From positions 3,472,001 through 3,536,000 of the forward strand of contig NC_089449.1 in the NCBI RefSeq assembly GCF_026210795.1: DNA of 64,000 nucleotides. The letters are read 5' to 3'. Position 1 is the first letter of the stretch; the number at the start of each line of letters is the position of its first letter. The notes beneath the pieces are model-generated. The model searched no databases. It saw only the letters and a program-made list of their open reading frames with translations, and was not told the DNA's origin. This document shows, one piece after another, positions 47,801-57,470 of the stretch. The translations under genes were made by a program, and so were the position numbers. The DNA is from Rhizophagus irregularis (lineage: Eukaryota > Glomeromycota > Glomeromycetes > Glomerales > Glomeraceae).

Positions 47801-48036
47801 CGAAATGTTACATTTGAGGTGTAATGTAGCATTTTCCCAAAATTTCATAAAATTTGCTAAATCGGACAATGTTGTAACAATGCTATTCTAAAAAATTGCT
47901 CAGCGTAATGCAGCATTTTCCACAATTTCCCACCATTTTCCAGGAAAATGGGGAATTTGCATTTTTTGAATTTTGGACAATGGTGCCCCTTCGACCTGTG
48001 AGGAAAGTTTACCTATACATATTCATTTGATTTATT

Positions 48037-48074
48037 AATCCAGTTCTAGATGGAATCTAGGGCAAGACAATCAC
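48037..48074 (+). repeat. Modular palindromic repeat, type B, copy 1
   Basis: AATCCAGTTCTAGATGGAATC joined to CTAGGGCAAGACAATCAC, only 36 bp right of the CACTA end. Same arm as 49741-49760 and, inverted, 57020-57040. Confidence 0.8.
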
Positions 48075-48187
48075 ATGGAGCAAAAAAATCAGGTGACATT
48101 TTTGATGATATCTGAATCAAAACACATGGTTGTTCGAACATCTGTTAACTAAAAAAATAACACTCGTAGACAAGACGTAACTGTACC

Positions 48188-48500
48188 CCCGTGGAGCTGG
48201 ATCCGGACCAACTGGAAGAGGTGAGGAATGAAAAAATATTAAGTCTTACTTTCTTTTACGAAAAAGTTTTTCACTTTTATAGTGACATACAGCATACATT
48301 TATTATGGACAGCGAGAATTATGCGATTACTGATCAGTTAAGCTGGGTCGAATTGGCCGACTTGAGAGTACATAAACAATGGAGAGGTAAGTGGTTATTT
48401 TCCGTATTGCTTTGCAATGTCTCCAGACATTCATTCTTCCAAGCATTACTATCTCGTATATTTCCTGATAGTTCCAATACCTACAATATTTTTGTCTGAC
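48188..48500 (+). other. ORF fragment with weak acetyltransferase-like motif
   Basis: An open frame without an ATG near its left end reads ELDPDQLEEVRNEKI, FIMDSENYAITDQLSWVE, LADLRVHKQWRGKWLFSVLL. The segment LRVHKQWRGK resembles the acetyl-CoA loop of GNAT acetyltransferases (R-x-x-G-x-G/A), but only weakly. A GTAAGT donor-like site lies at 48387. Too little for a functional call. Confidence 0.25.
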
Positions 48501-48787
48501 AGGCGCATTATGTGACATCGATATCCTAGGGTCCTATGTCATGTGCTCTCTGTTGTGAAGATCATTAAACCTGCCATGGTATATGTTTCTGCGGTATGAC
48601 GTAGTAGCTATCACATTCCATTTTGGACAAATGTTTGACACAGGAAGTTGCACGAAATTTCTATTTTGTTGCTAATTTCTTTTATCGATTTCTCGCCCAT
48701 TTATATCTCATGTGAAACAATTATCAGAAAATACATAACTTTGTTACTAGCTTAAAGTGACCGGTAGATTACATCACTAGCATGTGA

Positions 48788-48855
48788 CTGACCGTCTTGC
48801 CGCTCAACCACGCTTTTAACAGAGGAGGTTCTAGGAACCTAGGTTCTTGGGTTCA
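48788..48855 (-). repeat. Modular palindromic repeat, type A, copy 3 (inverted)
   Basis: GACCGTCTTGCCGCTCAACC, ACGCT, then GGAGGTTCTAGGAACCTAGG and TTC, exactly the reverse arrangement of copy 2. Confidence 0.85.
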
Positions 48856-49573
48856 GAGTATCACATGATATTTCTGCCGCGGTGCAAATAGCATCTTTTT
48901 TGGTGTACTCTGTACAGTATACATACAGTGGTGAGCATTATTTTTGGAAAATGCTGGCGTTGTACATCTACTGCAGTTGAACTCATTTCGTAGACGTACT
49001 AAACTTTTACCGCACAGCTTGTGGTAAATAAAATGAGAATAACTTTACTTAGGCTTTTACAATTATCAGTTTTTCTCGTCTGCGGCCTTAATAGAAGCGG
49101 AACTTTGGTTCTTTCAAGTTATAGTGTCCCAAAAATATCAGAATAAAATGTTGCCATCACTATATCTCTACTGGGTAGTTTTGTTTGCTAAAACAATTAC
49201 CTAATACTATTGATGTAGATGGAATAGTATTTATATGTCGATACATTTTCTTATTGCATAGGACACCAAGGATTTTCTGAAAGAAATGCGAAACCCAGAT
49301 TTAGCGGCATAACAAAGTTTTTGTAGAATTACCGTATCTTGTATTATAGTTCTACCGTTGCGAATAATACTTTTAGGTTTTAACAATAGACACAATGTTG
49401 CCATTTCCAATGTACTATTTAGTATATTTATAGTGTGTACTTCAGGCTGTGCTTCTGCATACAGGAAATAATAGTACTGCTTGTTATTGATAATAAAATC
49501 CATCTGACTCAGCCACCTAATGATATGCTACAATAAACGATTCGCAGTTGATAGGAAACACTACCCCTATGAA
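48856..49573. other. Island sequence, no supported gene
   Basis: Only a 90-aa minus-strand ORF (49231-49503, ending AIRKCIDI) that I do not recognise. TTATTGATAATAAAATCCATCTG at 49482 duplicates 37034, and a related GTTTGTTATTGATAAC lies at 49686. Confidence 0.35.
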
Positions 49574-49653
49574 CTGACCGTCTTGCCCTATGAACCTAGG
49601 TTCCTAGAACCTCCTCTGTTAGTAACTGCGGGGTAGAGCAACAAGATGCTCTG
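49574..49653 (+). repeat. Modular palindromic repeat, type A, copy 4 (variant)
   Basis: TGACCGTCTTGCCCTATGAA and CCTAGGTTCCTAGAACCTCC, then a diverged third arm (GCGGGGTAGAGCAACAAGAT). Here the core GACCGTCTTGCC is fused directly to the CTATGAACC arm instead of the GCTCAACC arm. Confidence 0.8.
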
Positions 49654-49721
49654 TTTATAGGCTTATTAATCACAACGTAGAAATGTTTGTTATTGATAAC
49701 TATTAATGGGTACATCTCTTC

Positions 49722-49800
49722 CTGGATGAAGTCCTAGTTAATCCAGTTCTAGATGGAATCCTGAAGGGATTCGCTTCACGAATCTAGGGTATGATGGTCA
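49722..49800 (+). repeat. Modular palindromic repeat, type B, copy 2
   Basis: GGATGAAGTCCTAGTTAATC, CAGTTCTAGATGGAATC, then an extra hairpin (GAAGGGATTCGCTTCACGAA) before TCTAGGG..ATGGTCA. Confidence 0.8.
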
Positions 49801-49918
49801 GTACGAAGTAGAGAAGCTCACTGTTTTCACTAAGGACCTTATAGAAAGGAGTATTGGTGCATTTAGATATTAGTTTTTTTTACAAACTCGCTTTGGTATT
49901 AATAATTAAACTAAAACG

Positions 49919-51864
49919 TTGTGTATAAAAATGGAGAATATTGAGTACGAAATGGGTTTATCAAGCGAATTCTACGAAAATAATGATTTGTACACTAAGT
50001 TGGTTATTCAGGATCATTCTGCTGATGGTTATAGGGTATTTGATTCTCTGGACGAATTCTGGGAATTCAATGATAGCGTCCCCTTACACTCACGCTGTTT
50101 CTCCGAAGTAGTCTTTGCAGACGCACCCCAAGCTCCCATAGTACACGTGGGGCTTTCTTCCCGTAATAAGATGCCTACGAGAAAAATCGTTGATATTATC
50201 CGCTCAGTCATTACTATCATGTTGGAAGTATTTAAAGCTCCGAACAGTTCCAGTTTGAACCAGGAACCGATCCGGAACTGGCAAAAAATTCGGTTCGGTT
50301 CTCAGTTCAGTTTTGGACTTGGAACCGTCCGGTTCAGTTCGGTTCTATCCGAAATTAAGAAAAAATTCGAAAAAACGAATATACGACTATCCAGTGATCG
50401 TACAAGGACGAGCCATAGCTCGTTGGAATCCTCTCATCGAGACGCGTCGAATGGTGGTAAAATCAAGTCTCTAGCATCGATATATCACGAGATAGCACAT
50501 GGTGAGTGTTTCTTAAAAAATTTGCATTAGAAAACGATCCATTGATGCTAGAGACATGAATTTACCACCATTCGACGCATCTCGACGAGACGAATCTAAT
50601 GAGCTATAATTCGGCTTTTTACAATCACTGGATGGTCGTGTATTCGTTTTTCGCATTTTTTTTTAAATTTTCGAACGTCAAAAATTAAAATTCCGATACA
50701 AGCGATTAAACGCCATCTATTGATCACACAAAGACGAATTTTAGCTCATTAGATTCGTCTCACTGATACGAGTCGAATGGTGGTAAAATGATGTCACTAG
50801 CATCGATAGATCGTTTTCTAATGCGAATTGTTTAAGAAACACTCACCATGGGCTATCTCACGATCTATCGATGCTAGAGACTTGATTTTACCACCATTCG
50901 ACTCGTCTCAGTGAGACGAATCCAATGAGCTAAAATCGTCTTTGTGTGATCAATAGATGGAGTTTAATCGCTTGTATCGGAATTTTAATTTTTGACGTTC
51001 GAAAATTTAAAAAAAATGCGAAAAAACGAATACACGACCATCCAGTGATTGCAAAAAGACGAATTATAGCTCATTAGATTCGTCTCGTTGAGATGCGTCG
51101 AATGGTGGTAAATTCATGTCTCTAGCATCAATGGATCCTTTTCTAATACAAATTTTTTAAGAAACACTCACCATGTTCTATCTCGTGATGTATCGATGCT
51201 AGAGACTTGATTTTACCACCATTCGACGCGTCTCGATGAGAGGATTCCAACGAGCTATGGCTCGTCCTTGTACGATCACTGGATGGTCGTGTATTCATTT
51301 TTTCGCATTTTTCTTAATTTCGGATAAAACTGAACCGAACCGGACGGTTCCGGTTCGGTTCCATTTCGGTTTTTGGTTCTCCCGAACCGCAAAAAACCGA
51401 ACTGAACCAACCCGTTCAGAGCTTTAGAAGTATTTCAGGCGAAATACCAAGACACTAAAAGTGTTCCAAAAACACCAAAAGACTTAGTGGTCATGGACGA
51501 ATGCGGTCTCTCTACTCACGGGTTCTGGATTTACTCGTTTCATATACAGGCACCATTATTTACATTTAAGGGTTATGAAGAAGCATCTTTGTTTCTTGAT
51601 AACGTAGTCCAGCGTGTACCAAAACAGGTTCATCAATCCATTTTTCTTCCTTATAGTCCCCACGTACAGTACATTCGTATACTCGGCTCCACGTTTAAAG
51701 ATAACCCTAGACACAAAAAAATTTCGCCATATAGTCATCTTTTTGGAACAACTACTGATCTTCATCAAAACGCATTATTTGTCAACCATTTTCTTGCCAG
51801 TAATGTCTCGCAAGTTATGGACAAGAAAAGAGATAAATCTTCTGGATGCTGCGCTGTTCCTTGA
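49919..51864 (+). other. Fossil of a primase-polymerase (AEP)-like gene, possibly from a large DNA virus
   Basis: Broken gene, interrupted by the hAT-type MITE at 50233-51426. The left part has CFSEVVFADAPQAPIVHV. The right part has VVMDECGLSTHGFWIYSFHI, QSIFLPYSPHVQYIRILG and STFKDNPRHKKISPY. The order (FxEVxF motif, later a D-x-C/S-G-x-x-x-H-G-x-x-x-S-F-H motif, then Q-x-x-R-x-x-G-x-x-K) is the pattern I associate with archaeo-eukaryotic primases and PrimPols of large DNA viruses and related elements. Similarity is distant and judged by eye. Large-DNA-virus sequence has, to my knowledge, been reported inserted in Rhizophagus genomes. Age cannot be dated, but the insertion by a now degenerate MITE shows it is not recent. 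Confidence 0.4.
50233..51426. mobile_element. Palindromic hAT-type MITE, 1,194 bp, with 8-bp target duplication
   Basis: Ends TAAAGCTCCGAAC (50233) and, inverted, TAAAGCTCTGAAC (51426) are flanked by the 8-bp direct repeat GAAGTATT (50225-50232 and 51427-51434). The target size points to the hAT superfamily. The ends are followed by CGGTTC-rich DNA. The interior is a giant imperfect palindrome. The unit with TCGAATGGTGGTAAA and TCTCTAGCATCGAT occurs four or more times, alternately inverted (about 50450, 50560, 50770, 50900, 51100, 51210). TATCTCACGATCTATCGATG and GAAACACTCACCATG recur with it. No transposase is encoded. It sits inside the primase-like fossil. Confidence 0.9.
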
Positions 51865-51981
51865 AGAGACGAATACAGTGGACTAGATAGAGAAAATATC
51901 TCAAGCCAAGTTAACGAGGACACCTGTAACCAGAATGGCAATCACTTTACAGAAGAGATTGCTGACCTTCCTGTCACTGGA

Positions 51982-52950
51982 ATGCAAAAGGCTAGACATG
52001 GCAGTGTTGTATCTGAGGACGCCCATTACCATTCGCATAACAATGATATTCATGAAATAGGAGAAGATAATGACACTGACCCGTCCAAGTTAGCAACGCA
52101 TGACTCTGTTATCAAATTGGGAGGGGATATTAAGCAAGTTGGTGCTCTTGAAACAGAAAAACAAATCATAAAAAATGGCAGAACAATAGCCACTAGCGTT
52201 CTTCAGACCTCTAGTCATGACCAACCTAGTAAAATAACAGATACTAATAAAAGTAGTCCTAGAGAGGTGCATATGTCAGAATCAGTAGCAATACAAACCT
52301 GCACAAATACCTGGAAGACATTCTTAAGGAATACATATAATCGTGGTAATATAGACTCGGTTGGTTCGGCTAGCAGCAGTACAATGATCTGTAGAGGTGT
52401 AAGAATTCAATCAAGAATGAAAATATGTATAGTACAGTTTTCAGGTATGAGTGTTCGAGATAATAAGGACTCACCAGAAACGGGTTCCCCACCTCCGGCT
52501 TTTATTAATAAAACTCTGCTTTGTAGAGTCATCCTAGCATGTGTTTTACTGTTAGCAGAAAGAGTGAACTACTGTAAAAGGCACGTTGTAGAAATTCACC
52601 CTAACTGTCATCTATGACAAATGAATGCGTCCGAACCCTTTCAAGGAACTCTTGCGAAACCCTCGACACATTATAATTCGAAATCTCAGAAATCTTGGCA
52701 GTATGCGGAACTTTTGGGTGAAAAATCACAACATGTTTCATCGGCTAACGAAAAAAATCTTAATGAGCATTGTGCTTATTTATTAAAAAGAAAGCATTAC
52801 GCACATTTCATCTCAGAACAGTCAGGAAGGGTCCCTCTATTTCGAATGAGTTTATCCCCCTGTCGGCAAAAAATCCTTCTAGAGAGGTGTTCATCCGGGA
52901 ACTCATCAATGGAATCAATAGAATCCAAAAGAGATATAACAAAATAGTGC
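51982..52950 (+). other. Orphan ORFs downstream of the primase-like fossil
   Basis: Two adjacent ORFs (211 aa, 51982-52617; 108 aa, 52621-52947) separated by 3 bp, plus an overlapping frame with coding-like character (FIRELINGINRIQKRYNKIV near 52890). The first has VSEDAHYHSHNNDIHEIGED and WKTFLRNTYNRGNIDSVGSA. NGRTIATS resembles the 49231-49503 ORF (NGRTIIQD). No domain recognised. They may belong to the same foreign block as the fossil to their left. Confidence 0.35.
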
Positions 52951-54016
52951 TGAAATGGTTCACAATAAGGGAGTTAGACATGCATACCCTCGTTTCTTCA
53001 ATCAAACGCTTGATTCCGTTCTTTCCTGGTCTGAGAGTCTCCTTTCCCAACTAGCCTCACGTATCTATTGTCATGACCTTCTAGTACGTCGGACGGTAAA
53101 ATCAAAGAAATTGTTATATTCGTACGGCAAAGCCTATTTGAGCAACTAAGGCACAGAAGTGAGAATACGTTTACTATGAAATATGGGGTTATAGTTTAAC
53201 AGAAAATAGGGGCATAGGTTCCACAAAAAATATGGGGTTTTTGTGTCTGTCAGAAAAGATGAGCACAGCGAGCCCAGTGTACGTTGTAATAAAACTATTT
53301 CATTTGTCCGTCAAAGGAAGTAGATGTACATCCCAGAACAAGTTAATCGCCAAATTTGACCGATAATCTCTATCTCCCGTAACTCGACCATGCTCTACCG
53401 CAGACACACTTGTATAACTAAAATACATGATCAGACGAATTCAGAGAGACGGATGTCCCGCAATAACAATTTTGTTTGTAGCACAATGTATCATTAACTA
53501 GAATAGAGATTATGGTTTGTCCAATCATATTTGTAAGACATGCTACATGATACAACTATTCTACTTTTGTTTACTCTCGAATCCATGGCAAACTGTTATG
53601 GTAAACTATTATTTCGTTATTTCTTAACTTTGTAATGAAATGTGAACATAGTAGAACGACGGGAAACGTCAGTATCTCATGTTTTAGTGGAAGGCACGAT
53701 CAACGGCCAAGAATTATTTGTTGAACAAAAGGTATGGTGAAGTTACGAAAATCAGCCCAGACTCATAATGATAAGATATTACGTGTACTTAGGAAAAATA
53801 GCAAGAAAATTAGTTGAACGTTGTAGCCATAGATACTGAAGTAATCGCATAATATGGAGGAATAATATGGAATAAAAGATCAAACGATAGAAAGTCACAT
53901 GATTGGATAAAATTAACCGGAAAGGATAAACTTTTAGGAGAAGGAATGATCTACATGATGTAATGTTTATTAAATGATTAACGGAGAACCAATAGATCAA
54001 GTGGGGGGTTGATCGA
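52951..54016. other. Island sequence before the LTR
   Basis: No gene. Near 53150-53270 are variant repeats TATGGGGTTATAGTTTAACAG and ATATGGGGTTTTTGTGTCTG. A purine tract GTGGGGGGTTGATCGA (54001-54016) directly precedes the LTR, as a polypurine tract would. Confidence 0.4.
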
Positions 54017-55268
54017 TGTGGCTCAGAAACCAGTTTATCAAGTTCAACAATAGGAACAATTAGGAGGAGTAATCATAAGCCACAAATGATAAATCATATA
54101 AAAAGGAAGGATAGCGAATTAAAGGAACAAAAAAAATAGGAACATGTAAAATATTGATGAACTGCAGCCGCAGTAGAAGAATAGCTGACGAGACGCAGTA
54201 GAAAAGGTAGCACAGCCACAAAAGATGGATCTTTACGATATAATATTTGAAAGATTATTTTATTTTAAAGAAAAGATAGCACAGCCACAAAAGATGGATC
54301 TTTACGATATAATATTTGAAAGATTATTTTATTTTAAAGAAAAGATAGCACAGCCACAAAAGATGGATCTTTACGATATAATATTTGAAAGATTATTTTA
54401 TTTTAAAGAAAAGATAGCACAGCCACAAAAGATGGATCTTTACGATATAATATTTGAAAGATTATTTTATTTTAAAGAAAAGATAGCACAGCCACAAAAG
54501 ATGGATCTTTACGATATAATATTCGAAAGATTATTTTATTTTAAAGAAAAGATAGCACAGCCACAAAAGATGGATTATATCTTTACGACATAATATTTGG
54601 AAGATTAATTTGAAGAAAAGATAGCGTATTAAAATAGTATAACATATTAGAAAAGATAATATATAAATAGCATATAAGATAGCGCATAAAAGATAACATA
54701 TAAAATATTAGAAAGAAATAAGAAGTAAGAAAAGAAAGAATAAGAAAGTTGGTTTAAATAGGAGCGGAATGGGAGGTGAATTCCACAGTGGTCAGATACG
54801 ATGTAAAACTTTAAGTAAATTAGTTAATTGTGAATTTTATGAAGAATAAATAAAATACCCTTTATATGAAAATTAATTGTTTCGATTGTTTTTGTTACTA
54901 TTTTCTTATGATGAAAAAGTAATTTTGTTTAATTAATTGTTAGTAAAGCGTAATGTTATTTTAAAGGTAATAGGTTCGCCCTAAACTTTACTGTAATGTT
55001 CGTTTAATTAATCTTAATTGGACAAATTCATGGTGAATTTAATGTCATAACAAGAATTATGAAATGAATAAAATACAAACTTTTGTAAAGAGAACTATCG
55101 TATTTTGAAAGAAGATAATGGATGAAATATCGTGGCGAGAGCTATCGCAATTTGAAAGTTAAGTAGTAATAAAACTAAACCAAGCAAGAATATTAATGTT
55201 TCGTGGAGAACGAATATACATTAAAGCAGGGAAGCTTGTTTACCACCGGGTGGCAGACGGGGGTGACA
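54017..55268 (+). repeat. LTR related to the Ty3 element at 27-31 kb, with tandem-repeat expansion
   Basis: Starts TGTGGCTCAGAAACCAG right after a purine tract and ends GGGTGGCAGACGGGGGTGACA. The start resembles the minus-strand start of the 27.2-27.9 kb LTR (TGTAACCCGAGAAATCAGG). The end resembles that LTR's other end (ACGGGTGGCAGACGTGGGTAACA). Between them is a shared TTTAAATAGGAGCGGAATGG / TATAAATATAGGTGGGATTC promoter-like site near 54755. It is longer (1,252 bp) because of a 69-bp repeat present about five times. No internal retrotransposon genes are seen beside it, so it is a solo LTR or the last remnant of an element. Confidence 0.65.
54222..54580. repeat. 69-bp tandem repeat, five near-identical copies, inside the LTR
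   Basis: Unit with GATGGATCTTTACGATATAA, TATTTGAAAGATTATTTTAT, TTTAAAGAAAAGATAGCACA and GCCACAAAA. Copies are almost identical, so the expansion is recent. Because 69 is divisible by three, an in-frame 23-residue repeat ORF results, which I regard as accidental. Confidence 0.9.
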
Positions 55269-56293
55269 ACGTGAGTGTTAGTGTTTTACGCCACACCTCT
55301 TCGGGTATTCACCAGGCATCTTATATAAGCTACGTGAAGAATATAGTAATTCAGGCGAATAGATAGCTGTCTAATAATGTAACATCTGATTGATTCGCAG
55401 CCATACCTTATTCCAAAACTCAACAATGCTGTTTATCGCAGAACTTGCAGTCACAGACGTATTTTGGCAGTAACCTATTTTTATTGATGAATACGCTATT
55501 TTCTTCACATGTTATTGTTATACGTTGGGAAGAATCCTTTACAGAAAAAAATATGGTGTAACCAAAGTTAATAGACCGCCCGACAGAAAATATAAAGATC
55601 AGGTAGTTATAATTTCTGTAACAGACTGCAATGAGACAATAGCATGGCCAAATTGCAATATCCTTTGCTACATATACTGTACTCGCCTTCAAGCATCGCT
55701 CATCAAAGACCTGTGTACTTGTTATGGTATTACTCGATACATATTCAATTACGTTTTGTTATACCATGTGGGATTTTACGTATAGCTGTCCGTGCAGATA
55801 GTTCTATATACATAGATTAGTGAAAGTACAACTGTTACTTTTGTTGTTACAGTATCTGTCAATGCACTATGTAGCATTAGCATTACTCATGCCACTAACT
55901 TCTCGTAGGAATTACAGTCCCGCATAGGCAAAATAAGATTCAGTATGTCCTTATCATAGACTCCCACTGAAAATGTCGTATAATCTACAGCACTCCAAGA
56001 ATTTTTACTTTTTCGTTAATAACATCTGCAGTACAGTGGAGTGTTCATCACCTCTTGTTACCCTCAAAAGGTTAAATGGAAAGATGTGGACGAAATGCCA
56101 AAACGAATTTCACGAATAATTCACGAATACCGAAACAGTACACTACATTATTCTGTTATAGGAAATGTATCGTTATTGATTGTAACTTCATGATCATTGG
56201 TAGACAGATCACCACTAATCTTAATTGTATTGTTTTCGTTTATACTAATGTCTACGTTGCCAGATTCTAACCCTAGATATCGCACGTATTGTG
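55269..56293. other. Island sequence, unrecognised short ORFs
   Basis: An 86-aa ORF at 55525-55785 (MGRILYRKKYGVTKVNRPPD, with Cys-rich CNILCYIYCTR and DLCTCYG) and a 64-aa ORF at 56076-56270. Neither is recognised, and coding status is doubtful. Confidence 0.3.
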
Positions 56294-56626
56294 CTAAGAC
56301 AGTGGGTTTAGCAACCAGCTTAATCTGTATATGGGCTTGTTTCCCTTAATCCTAATTGCTGAGATGTCGTTTGCTGGTTTCGAATTCAATGATCGCAAAT
56401 AAACCCAAAACACTTTAGTTTTTTGGGATTCGTGCTCTTTTTCTGCTAGGCATCTCGGCCTCTTTTTTGTAGACGACACCTGATCTTTGTTTGATGACTT
56501 CTGTGTCTTTTCAAAAACAATAATCAGGTCAAGCTTTAGTCGGCTATTTTCTTCTAAGTCAGTGACAATCAGTGTTGCATTAAATTGATCATCTAGTTTG
56601 TACTCTAACACAAGCTCGAATGACAT
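56294..56626 (-). CDS. Orphan protein, 110 aa, with TATA box close to the start codon
   Basis: Complete ORF starting MSFELVLEYKLDDQFNATLI and including a basic middle (SSTKKRPRCLAEKEHESQKT) and FWVYLRSLNSKP. Amino-acid use looks protein-like. Directly upstream on the minus strand is CCTATATATAGGCAATG, i.e. TATATATA about 6 bases before the ATG. That spacing is much shorter than in typical fungal promoters and resembles some late promoters of large DNA viruses. No domain recognised. Confidence 0.4.
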   Translation of the reverse strand: MSFELVLEYKLDDQFNATLIVTDLEENSRLKLDLIIVFEKTQKSSNKDQVSSTKKRPRCLAEKEHESQKTKVFWVYLRSLNSKPANDISAIRIKGNKPIYRLSWLLNPLS

Positions 56627-57000
56627 TGCCTATATATAGGAAACAAAAAACTATTTTCAATAAGAGCGGCCACTAACGATATATCAAAGTAGCCAAATCT
56701 GGGTGTTCTCTGTGTACTAAGTACAACTTCCTCCTAACCAAAAGTAACGAAAAGATCATTCACACATTAGTGTGTATTATCATAGCTTACCATGGGAAGT
56801 GTCATGCAGGAAATGACATTGATGCCAAACGCATGCCTGTATTTCTTGGACAACTGTTTGAACCGAAGTCATCGAGATAAGTGATGTCATGTGAAACTAA
56901 AAGGAATCCCTATCTCCATATGTTCTGACTTTTCTGGAACCAGTTATCGATGAACAAACAATTATACGATGTGAGTGAGAAGCGCACCCTATGGGCTTAT

Positions 57001-57062
57001 GAACCGACCGTCTTGTCCTAGATTCCATCTAGAACTGGAATGACTAGGACGAAGTCCTAGAA
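57001..57062 (-). repeat. Modular palindromic repeat, type B, copy 3 (inverted)
   Basis: GACCGTCTTGTCCTAGATTC, CATCTAGAACTGGAATGAC, TAGGACGAAGTCCTAG. Includes the perfect hairpin CTAGGAC-GAA-GTCCTAG. Confidence 0.85.
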
Positions 57063-57120
57063 AGAATGTATCCGTCAATTGGTTATCGCTTTTTTACTAT
57101 ACAAAAACCTTATCAATTAC

Positions 57121-57185
57121 CTGACCGTCTTGCCGCTCAACCACGCTAGTTAAATAAGGAGGTTCTAGGAACCTTGGTTCATAGG
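57121..57185 (-). repeat. Modular palindromic repeat, type A, copy 5 (inverted)
   Basis: TGACCGTCTTGCCGCTCAAC, CACGCT, then GGAGGTTCTAGGAACCTTGG and TTCATAG. Full-length copy. Confidence 0.85.
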
Positions 57186-57190
57186 TATGC

Positions 57191-57290
57191 GGAAAAATCT
57201 CCAGTCCATGTAATGGACCTTCCAAGGGAAGTGATTTTTTGAGGAACGAGGGGCTTTAGCCTAAGCGTCTTGCCGCTCAACCACGCTCTG
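57191..57290 (-). repeat. Type C repeat copy 2 joined to a partial type A module
   Basis: GGAAAAATCTCCAGTCCATG, TAATGGACCTTCCAAGGGAA, GTGATTTTTTGAGGAACGAG, GGGCTT matches 38006-38074 in inverse. It is then fused to GCGTCTTGCCGCTCAACCACGC of the type A repeat. Confidence 0.85.
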
Positions 57291-57420
57291 TATTCGTTTT
57301 TTACAATTCTTATACATTATCAATTACGTAGATGATAAAATAGACAAATGTAGGCAAAAAAAAATCTCCATGATTTTTCGAGGTACAAGGAAAATAATGG
57401 AGTAAAAATAATGGAGGCTG

Positions 57421-57470
57421 TTAACAGGGAGGTTCTAGGAACCTAGGTTCATAGGGCAAGACGCTTAGGG
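57421..57470 (-). repeat. Modular palindromic repeat, type A, copy 6 (short)
   Basis: GGAGGTTCTAGGAACCTAGG, TTCATAGGGCAAGACGCTTA. Here the AGGTTC arm is fused directly to the core (GGCAAGACG), with the GCGTGGTTGAGC arm missing. Confidence 0.85.

Larger units (their letters stand above)
38938..48000. mobile_element. Complete CACTA (EnSpm, tnp2-type) DNA transposon, 9,063 bp
   Basis: Both ends carry the 11-bp terminal inverted repeat CACAGGTCGAA (38938-38948; inverted as TTCGACCTGTG at 47990-48000). Weaker inverted similarity continues inward (ATTGTCGCAAAATT against ATTGTCCAAAATT). It is flanked by a 3-bp direct repeat AGG (38935-38937 and 48001-48003), the target-site size of CACTA elements. 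Inside lie large subterminal tandem arrays on both sides (about 52-bp and about 128-bp units), a minus-strand accessory gene (40511-42673) and a plus-strand tnp2 transposase gene (43439-46638), transcribed away from a shared 765-bp central region. This two-gene layout with long subterminal repeats is classical for CACTA elements. The coding regions show a few apparent frame breaks, so current activity is uncertain. Confidence 0.9.

Noticed and set aside
50350-51430. ORFs crossing the palindromic MITE (ends of the 203-aa ORF and the 63-aa ORF at 51236)
   Set aside because: Their sequence inside 50233-51426 is element DNA and not part of the interrupted gene.
54225-54593. 122-aa protein of five identical 23-residue repeats
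   Set aside because: It lies inside an LTR and arises only because the 69-bp tandem unit is a multiple of three; no sequence outside the repeat is protein-like.
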